From Pseudomonas uvaldensis (GTDB lineage Bacteria; Pseudomonadota; Gammaproteobacteria; Pseudomonadales; Pseudomonadaceae), in NCBI RefSeq assembly GCF_021271205.1, contig NZ_JAIWKS010000007.1, positions 124,001 through 188,000 of the forward strand: 64,000 nucleotides of DNA, given 5' to 3'. Both the position numbers and the translations under genes were made by a program. Positions 58,544 to 64,000 of this stretch are shown one piece after another. Within the stretch, counting starts at the first letter, position 1; each line of letters begins with the position of its first letter. Below the pieces are notes generated by a model that did not search any database, had not been told where the DNA came from, and was given only the letters and a program-made list of their open reading frames with translations.

Positions 58544-58759
58544 TCAGCCCTGTCCTTGTTCCTGCATGGCCTGGCGCAAGCTCAGCGGGCGCATGTCGGT
58601 CCAGACCTTTTCGATATGGTCCAGGCACTCTTGCTTGCTGCCTTCGACGTCGAGCGCGCGCCAGCCATCGGGAACACTTCGATAATCCGGCCAGATTGAG
58701 TATTGCTCCTGCTCGTTGACTACAACCAGAAAACGGGTATCCGGGCTGTCCAAACTCAT
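58544..58759 (-). CDS. MbtH-like protein, NRPS adenylation partner
   Basis: A 71-residue MbtH protein with the family pattern FLVVVNEQEQYSIWPDYRSVPDGW (SIWP and the three Trp positions) and DHIEKVWTDMRPLS at the end. The ATG at 58759 has AAGGAG seven bases upstream. MbtH proteins bind and activate NRPS adenylation domains. It is divergent from the FhuF-type gene across 200 bases with a Fur-box-like site. Confidence 0.92.
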   Translation of the reverse strand: MSLDSPDTRFLVVVNEQEQYSIWPDYRSVPDGWRALDVEGSKQECLDHIEKVWTDMRPLSLRQAMQEQGQG

Positions 58760-58807
58760 TGCTTGCTCCTTGGGGTATGACGGGAGGGTTCTACGATACA
58801 ATACTAA

Positions 58808-58822
58808 TGGTATCGATTCTCA
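58808..58822. promoter_or_regulatory. Candidate Fur box between MbtH and FhuF-type genes
   Basis: Read on the minus strand, TGAGAAT-C-GATACCA resembles the Fur 7-1-7 unit TGATAAT-N-ATTATCA, matching 6 of 7 bases in the first arm and 4 of 7 in the second. Neighbouring ATTAATG and ATTCTCATT pieces extend the similarity. Its place between two divergent siderophore genes supports iron control. Weak second arm, so moderate confidence. Confidence 0.4.
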
Positions 58823-58959
58823 TTAATATTTTTAAAATATTCGCTTGCTTCTCAAAATTCTTCTCGACGATGAACAGTCGCAAGACCGCAACGCCCTGTT
58901 TATACTTCGAGCCCTTCTGAACGATAACCGCTCTCAATACGCGGTCCACGGATGAGTCG

Positions 58960-59697
58960 ATGATTCCCAGCCTTGCCCCGCTGTTCACCGGTCCGCTGGC
59001 CGACCATGGTGAAAAGCTGCAACTGCGCAGCCATCCTCGAACGGACGTACCGGGCGAGAGATTCTTCCAGCCCGGGCATTTCAACGCTTTCGTCGACGAG
59101 TTGCAGACGCGGTACAAGACCGATGAGCGCCTGGCCCTGGTTTCACTGTGGTCCAAGTGGTACTTCAGCACGTTCCTGGCACCGGTGATGGCCGCCAACC
59201 TGCTCCAGCACTGGGACCTGCCCCTGGCGCTCGGCGACACTGGAATCCAACTGGGTAACGACGCCAGACCGCAGGCATTGCACTTGTCCCATGCCGGCCA
59301 CCCCCTGCCTCCCGGCACCGCCTTCGAAAGATTCCATACCCTGATCGAGGACCATCTGGAGCCCGTCATCGAAATCCTGGTCAGTGCCTCCCGGGCATCG
59401 CCCCGACTGTTCTGGAGCAATGCCGGCAATACCTTCGAGTTCGTCACCAGCCGTATCGACCTGCACCCGCTGGCCAACGCCCACAGCACCGCACCGGCCA
59501 GAGAGATCCTGAACGCTCGCCTGCGCCCCAACGGGCGACGCAACCCCTTGTTCGCCCCCGTGCATTACCAGGAAATCGGCGAGGACGAGCCGCAGCGCCT
59601 CAGGCGCATCTGCTGCATTCGCTATCGCCTGCCTGGCGTCGGCTATTGCAGCAGTTGCCCCCTCGATGAGTGCAAGGAGCAGGAGCGGTCCGTCTGA
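58960..59697 (+). CDS. FhuF-type ferric-siderophore reductase
   Basis: A 245-residue protein. The C-terminal motif CC-x10-C-x2-C (ICCIRYRLPGVGYCSSCPL) is the [2Fe-2S] site of FhuF, a cytoplasmic reductase that frees iron from hydroxamate or similar siderophores. The N-terminal part has LVSLWSKWYFSTFLAPVMAA near residue 62, also typical. The presence of this enzyme suggests the ferric siderophore is reduced in the cytoplasm rather than, as for pyoverdine, in the periplasm. It is convergent with the PvdE-like gene; the stops lie six bases apart. Confidence 0.85.
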   Translation: MIPSLAPLFTGPLADHGEKLQLRSHPRTDVPGERFFQPGHFNAFVDELQTRYKTDERLALVSLWSKWYFSTFLAPVMAANLLQHWDLPLALGDTGIQLGNDARPQALHLSHAGHPLPPGTAFERFHTLIEDHLEPVIEILVSASRASPRLFWSNAGNTFEFVTSRIDLHPLANAHSTAPAREILNARLRPNGRRNPLFAPVHYQEIGEDEPQRLRRICCIRYRLPGVGYCSSCPLDECKEQERSV

Positions 59698-59703
59698 CGG
59701 CCC

Positions 59704-61347
59704 TTACTTTGCCAGTTGGAACGGGTTTTCCGCCGTTCGGTCATAATCCACCAGACGACCGTAATCGAGACGATAGACCCGGTCGGCCACGTCGAAATAA
59801 CGGTCATCATGGGTGATTGCGATCACCGTCTTGCCGGCCGCCTTCAATTCCGGCAGCAGCTCGTTGTAAAACACATGACGGAACACCGGATCCTGATCTG
59901 CCGCCCATTCGTCCAGCAGGAACACTTCCCGGCCTTCCATCATCAGCAACAACAGCGCCAGGCGCTTGCGCTGGCCCTGGGACAGCGCCGTGGTCGACAG
60001 ACGCCCGGCGGCGAACTGGACTTTGTGGGCCAGTCCCAGGCGGTCGAGGTAGTGATCCACCCGAGCTTCGAGGCCTTCATGGTTGCCCGCCTCGCCCAGC
60101 ACATCGGCGAACAGATAGAAGTCGGCAAAAATGGCCGCGAAATGCTCGCGATGCCACTCGCTGGTGCTGGCATCGAGCACCACGCCATTGAGCGAAACCT
60201 TCCCCGAAGTGGGCACGTAGAGTCCCGTCAGCAGCTTGGCCAAAGTCGACTTACCACTGCCATTGCCACCGACAATGAAGATCAACTCCCCGCGACGAAT
60301 CGACAGATCGATCGGCCCCAGCTCGAACGCGAACTCGTCACTCTGCCCGGGATAGCGATAGCGCACGTTTGACAGGCGTAACTCGCCGAAGGGTTCTGCC
60401 GCTTGCGCAGGGGTCTTGAACTGCACCGTCTCGCCCAATGCCAGGGCATCGATGGCCTGCAAGGCGACATGGCCGCGAATGACCGCAGGAATGGCATCCA
60501 GGATCATCGAGATCGGCGTGCGCAGAAACATGATCGCCAGCACGTAGCCCACCACCACCTGTTGGCTGAGCAACCCAAGCCCCTGGCCGAGAAAGAACAG
60601 CGTGCCGATGAGCACGAACACCAGCAGTGTCGTCCAGTTCAGGTTCACCGCCCACAGGGTGTCGGCACGTACCGACGCATCCAGCGAGGCCCGGGCGATG
60701 GGTTCAAGCTTATGCTCATAGAGCAGGTGCCGGCGCTCCCGGCTCAGGCCCAACTCGCAGCGGCCCTGAATGGCAGCCTCGAATTGCTCGGTCAACTGGT
60801 CATCCTGTCGGCGTACCGCCTGCATCAAGCCCTTGACCTTGCGCCCGAGCAACACATCGAGCCCCACCCCCAGAGCAATCACACCGAGGGTCAGCAAAAA
60901 GAACGGTACGCTCAGCCACGCCATGTAGGCAAGCCCAGCCAGTAGCAACAGGCCGTTGTACAGGGAGATCGGCAGCTGCTTGAACGCCGTGGCGACGGTG
61001 GTAACGTCCTTGGTCAGGGCGTTGTAGATACGCGGGCTGCCCAGCCGCTCGATGCGTTCGAGTGCGGTGCCCAACACCTTGCCCACCAGCCGCAGGCGCA
61101 ATTGGTAAACCAGGCGGTGCCCGATCTGCACCAGCAACCATTGCGACGTGATACCACTGAGGAACAGCAGGATCAGCAAGCCACCGAACAGCAACAAGCC
61201 GCGGCCGATATCGTCCAGACCGTGCTCCAGGCTGCGGTTGATGTAGCCGATCAGGCCGATACTGGTGGCCGCGCTCAAGGCGCTGCTCAGAATCGCCAGC
61301 AGAATGCGCCATCGAGCGTCATGCAGCAGTTCTTTCAATAGGATCAT
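59704..61347 (-). CDS. PvdE/SyrD-like cyclic-peptide export ABC transporter
   Basis: A 547-residue fused membrane/ATPase exporter, the length of PvdE. Residues about 15-310 form six helices, Walker A GGNGSGKSTLAKLL is near 365, and the signature LSQGQRKRLALLLLMMEGRE with DEWAADQDP is near 455-480. The LSQGQ and DEWAADQDP forms are particular to the SyrD/PvdE/YojI group. The ATG at 61347 overlaps the NRPS stop by four bases (ATGA), which decides this start over an open frame 180 bases longer. It should move the siderophore precursor to the periplasm. Confidence 0.9.
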   Translation of the reverse strand: MILLKELLHDARWRILLAILSSALSAATSIGLIGYINRSLEHGLDDIGRGLLLFGGLLILLFLSGITSQWLLVQIGHRLVYQLRLRLVGKVLGTALERIERLGSPRIYNALTKDVTTVATAFKQLPISLYNGLLLLAGLAYMAWLSVPFFLLTLGVIALGVGLDVLLGRKVKGLMQAVRRQDDQLTEQFEAAIQGRCELGLSRERRHLLYEHKLEPIARASLDASVRADTLWAVNLNWTTLLVFVLIGTLFFLGQGLGLLSQQVVVGYVLAIMFLRTPISMILDAIPAVIRGHVALQAIDALALGETVQFKTPAQAAEPFGELRLSNVRYRYPGQSDEFAFELGPIDLSIRRGELIFIVGGNGSGKSTLAKLLTGLYVPTSGKVSLNGVVLDASTSEWHREHFAAIFADFYLFADVLGEAGNHEGLEARVDHYLDRLGLAHKVQFAAGRLSTTALSQGQRKRLALLLLMMEGREVFLLDEWAADQDPVFRHVFYNELLPELKAAGKTVIAITHDDRYFDVADRVYRLDYGRLVDYDRTAENPFQLAK

Positions 61348-64000
61348 GGGGCAGACACCACCTTGGCAGAGGTTTCCAACAGTAAAGGCAGCAGGCTTTC
61401 GACCAGTCGCGGCTCCCCGAGCATCTCGTGATGGCCCACGTCCAGCGTCCACTGATGAACAGCGTGCCGAGTATACGCCTGCCACGAGGCCCGCAAATCG
61501 GCATGGGCATTGCCGCGCCAGAGCCATAGCGGTACGTCGACGATGGGCAACGCCTGTTCATACAAGCGCGTCTTGATCGCCCGATACTGCGCCAATAGCT
61601 TGAGCAAATCCGCATCGGCGGCGCCCCATTGCAGGTGTGCTCGCACCTGGGCATCGTCGAGCAGCCGGGCAACCCCCTCGGCGTAGTCATGACCGGCCAA
61701 CAGGCCCGTCAAACGCTCACGCAGCGACTCGCCCATGGGTTGGGCGTGGCTGCGGCAGTAGAAAGCGAAATCGGCGATCAACTGCCCCGCCTCATCGCCT
61801 TCGCCGGCCAGGCTGCGCTGCGCATCGTGGTCGAGTACCACGAGCCCCTCGACGCTGAAGCCATTGGCTTGAAGAGCGGGAATCAGCAGCAACGCCAGTC
61901 GCGACGCCAGGCTCCAACCCAGCAGCACCAACGGGCGTTGTTTCAGCTGAACGGGGATGCTCGCCACGTATTGCTGCAACAACGCATCCATGTCGCCCTC
62001 GCCCCAACCGTTTTCCAGGGCGGCCAGGCCAAAGACCGCGACGTTGCCTTCGAGGTTGTCCACCAGCGGCTGATACGCCTGCAGATGCCCTTGTGCGCCA
62101 TGCACCAGCAGCAAGGCCGGCGCATGCTCATCCGCGTCCTGCAAGACCTTCCAGGGGCCGCCGCTGTCGTGGTTGTCCAGCCCTCGGACCAGGTCACGCA
62201 CAGTATGCCGTTCGAACAGCAGGTTGGTCGGCAACTCGAGGGACAGCCGCTCGCGAATCAGCGAGACCACTTTGATCGCGGCCAGGGAATGTCCGCCGAC
62301 ATTGAAGAAGTGGTCGGTCACGCCCAGCTCGTCAACGCCGAGCACCTCGCACCAGATGGCCAGGATGGCCGTTTCCAGCTCACCTGCAGGTGCTACGCGG
62401 GTGCTCTGCAAGCGCTGCCTGGCGCGTTCGAGCAGGCTCTTGCGATCCAGCTTGCCATTGCTGTTCAGGGGCAGGGTCTTGAGCGCAAGGATGGCACTGG
62501 GCAACATGTAGTCCGGTAACTGGCGAGCCAGGGCGGCCCCCAGATGATCAGTGGTCTGCAACACGACCTCGTCCCTGACCACGAACGCCAGCAAGCGGGC
62601 ATGGTCGGCTTCACCCTCCAGCAAGACAGCGGCCTGCAATACCCCCGGCTGGGCCAACAACGCCTGTTCCACTTCCGCCAGCTCCAGGCGGAACCCGCGG
62701 ATTTTCACCTGCTGATCGTTGCGTCCGAGCACGCGCAGCGCACCATCGGCCTGGCGCAAGGCAAGGTCGCCGGTGCGATACAGGCGGCTGCCGTCTGGAT
62801 CGACACCGAAGGCACTGCCGCCGACACCGCCCACATAACCGCGCCCGACACTGGCCCCGCTGATGCACAACTCCCCGGCCTGGCCAGGTGGCACCGGTCG
62901 TTGCTGCTCGTCGAGCAGATGGATACGGTTATCGCCCAAGACTTGATTCAAGGCACTGCCACTCACGCCCTGGTCGATATCGATCGCCCGCCACAACACC
63001 CCCACGGTGGTCTCCGTAGGACCGTAATGGTTGTACAAGCGACAGGCTGGTTTCGCTTGGGCCAGACGACTGAGCAAATGCTCACTGATCGGCTCCCCGC
63101 CCAAGACCAGAACGCGACGTGGAAGAACAGCCTCGGCCGCATGTTCGCCCATCAGGGCTTCAAGGTGCGAAGGGACAATCTTGAGCACGTCCAACGGGTG
63201 GCGCTCCAGCTCCTCGGCGAAGGCCCGCGCATCCGTCACGGTGGATTGTTCCAGCACATGCACGCAACCGCCCTGCAACCAGGCCGGAAACAGCACAGTA
63301 TTGCCAAGGTCCGCCAGCAGCGAGGAGACCAGGCCATAATGCCCGCCTTCGGGCAACTGCAGCGCGCGGGTCACCTGCGTGACGTAATGGCGCAACTGAC
63401 CTTGTTCGATCTGCACGCCCTTGGGCTTGCCGCTGGTGCCCGAGGTATAAAGCACGTAGGCCAGATCTTGCGCGGCGCCCTGCACCGGCGTATCGAACAC
63501 TGGCCCGACGCATGCCTGCGACCAGCACAGCGTATCGACCGAGGTCTCGGGCAGCAGCCCTTCCAGATGCAGCAACAGTGCGGGTTGAGCATCCTCGAGA
63601 ATGCCGGCCAGACGCAGGGGTGGTTGCTGCGGATCCAGGGGCAGATAGGCCGCGCCGACCTTGAAGCAGGCCAGCATCGCGATCAACATCTGCGCCCCAC
63701 GCGGCAAGTACAGGCCGACCACCTGCTCACGGCCGACGCCGGCCTGATGCAGGCTGCCGGCAACACGATCGCTCAGGGCATCGAGTTCGGCATAGGAGAA
63801 TATTTGCTCGGCATAGCGCAGCGCCGGCCGATCCGGTTGTGTCCGCGCGTGTTCGCGCACGGTGGCGACGATATCGAGATCCGGCACCAGGGCGGGACGG
63901 ATCGGCGACGCCGACAGTTCCTCGGGCAAGTGGCAATCGACGCGCTGGATGAGCTCGTTGGGTGACTGCATCAATTGCTCGAGCCAATGGCCGAAGCGCT
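61344..64000 (-). CDS. NRPS, terminal adenylation-PCP-thioesterase module (N-terminus outside the window)
   Basis: The frame stays open to the window edge, ending upstream in RFGHWLEQLMQSPNEL, the tail of a condensation domain. Counting from codon 63974, adenylation occupies about 35-515 (YVLYTSGTSGKPKG, NHYGPTETT, YRTGDL, NGKLDR), and the carrier domain has the phosphopantetheine Ser at about 563 in GGHSLAA. A type I thioesterase follows, with LVHGAQGH, the nucleophile in GWSLAS near 688 and GHHEML. Specificity residues read by eye as D-L-T-K-L-G-H-V-G-K, the aspartate code (DLTKVGHIGK). As the last module it probably adds Asp or beta-hydroxy-Asp and then releases the peptide. Neighbours (Dab aminotransferase, MbtH, FhuF, PvdE-like) make it a siderophore synthetase. 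Confidence 0.9.
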   Translation of the reverse strand, partial: RFGHWLEQLMQSPNELIQRVDCHLPEELSASPIRPALVPDLDIVATVREHARTQPDRPALRYAEQIFSYAELDALSDRVAGSLHQAGVGREQVVGLYLPRGAQMLIAMLACFKVGAAYLPLDPQQPPLRLAGILEDAQPALLLHLEGLLPETSVDTLCWSQACVGPVFDTPVQGAAQDLAYVLYTSGTSGKPKGVQIEQGQLRHYVTQVTRALQLPEGGHYGLVSSLLADLGNTVLFPAWLQGGCVHVLEQSTVTDARAFAEELERHPLDVLKIVPSHLEALMGEHAAEAVLPRRVLVLGGEPISEHLLSRLAQAKPACRLYNHYGPTETTVGVLWRAIDIDQGVSGSALNQVLGDNRIHLLDEQQRPVPPGQAGELCISGASVGRGYVGGVGGSAFGVDPDGSRLYRTGDLALRQADGALRVLGRNDQQVKIRGFRLELAEVEQALLAQPGVLQAAVLLEGEADHARLLAFVVRDEVVLQTTDHLGAALARQLPDYMLPSAILALKTLPLNSNGKLDRKSLLERARQRLQSTRVAPAGELETAILAIWCEVLGVDELGVTDHFFNVGGHSLAAIKVVSLIRERLSLELPTNLLFERHTVRDLVRGLDNHDSGGPWKVLQDADEHAPALLLVHGAQGHLQAYQPLVDNLEGNVAVFGLAALENGWGEGDMDALLQQYVASIPVQLKQRPLVLLGWSLASRLALLLIPALQANGFSVEGLVVLDHDAQRSLAGEGDEAGQLIADFAFYCRSHAQPMGESLRERLTGLLAGHDYAEGVARLLDDAQVRAHLQWGAADADLLKLLAQYRAIKTRLYEQALPIVDVPLWLWRGNAHADLRASWQAYTRHAVHQWTLDVGHHEMLGEPRLVESLLPLLLETSAKVVSAP

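Noticed and set aside
62544..63965. 473-codon plus-strand frame opposite the NRPS
   Set aside because: Shadow frame; the NRPS motifs on the minus strand are unambiguous.

Overview
The window looks like a chromosomal accessory stretch of a fluorescent Pseudomonas, most likely of the P. fluorescens/P. corrugata side. The GC content is fairly high, the genes are dense with ATGA-type overlaps, and there are an OprD-type porin, many LysR/AraC regulators, a REP-like repeat and a pyoverdine-style NRPS/PvdE/MbtH/Dab-aminotransferase/FhuF set. The species call is inference. No rRNA, tRNA, CRISPR array, transposase, integrase or phage gene was seen.

Layout. (1) 1-11842: a probable hydroxy-di/tricarboxylate utilisation region. 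It holds a partial D-2-hydroxyacid dehydrogenase, an OprD porin and a CitMHS transporter. Divergent from these is a protein joining a DNA-binding HTH to a citrate-synthase fold whose catalytic His/His/Asp are all replaced, with a perfect 12-bp inverted repeat over its promoter and start codon. MmgE/PrpD, DUF4387, an AtuA-like protein, a TtdR-like LysR regulator, LeuD/LeuC-type hydro-lyase subunits and an SDR follow. (2) 12096-15078: an AraC regulator and an MsbA-like ABC exporter. (3) 15135-21396: a 1057-aa propeller protein, a pentapeptide-repeat protein and a class 3 lipase. (4) 21520-31437: a tightly coupled operon (DapA-like lyase, PuuC-like aldehyde dehydrogenase, PuuB-like oxidase, quaternary-amine ABC transporter, GlxA-type regulator), followed by a LysR gene. 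(5) 31604-36335: a segment bounded by two direct LysR copies, one decayed. It contains an unrecognised 598-aa gene, an internally deleted relic of the class 3 lipase with its duplicated leader, and a YfcF-like GST.

(6) 36352-48393: EamA transporter, LysR/serine hydrolase pair, acyltransferase, RND efflux pair lacking an outer-membrane partner, quinone-reductase-like MDR, MFS and LysR. (7) 48715-57005: an uncharacterised run of ten genes (aldolase, IPMDH-like, RraA-like, RutA-like flavin monooxygenase with its reductase, ABM, nitronate-monooxygenase-like, a nucleophile-less alpha/beta hydrolase, DUF6282, SnoaL-like). (8) 57076-64000: part of a siderophore locus, with Dab aminotransferase, MbtH, FhuF-type reductase, PvdE-like exporter and the C-terminal A-PCP-TE module of an NRPS, whose specificity residues read as aspartate-type.

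The most interesting candidates are the HTH/citrate-synthase pseudoenzyme with its operator-like repeat, the uncharacterised 48.7-56.5 kb operon, and the duplicated and decaying lipase/LysR modules around orphan large proteins.
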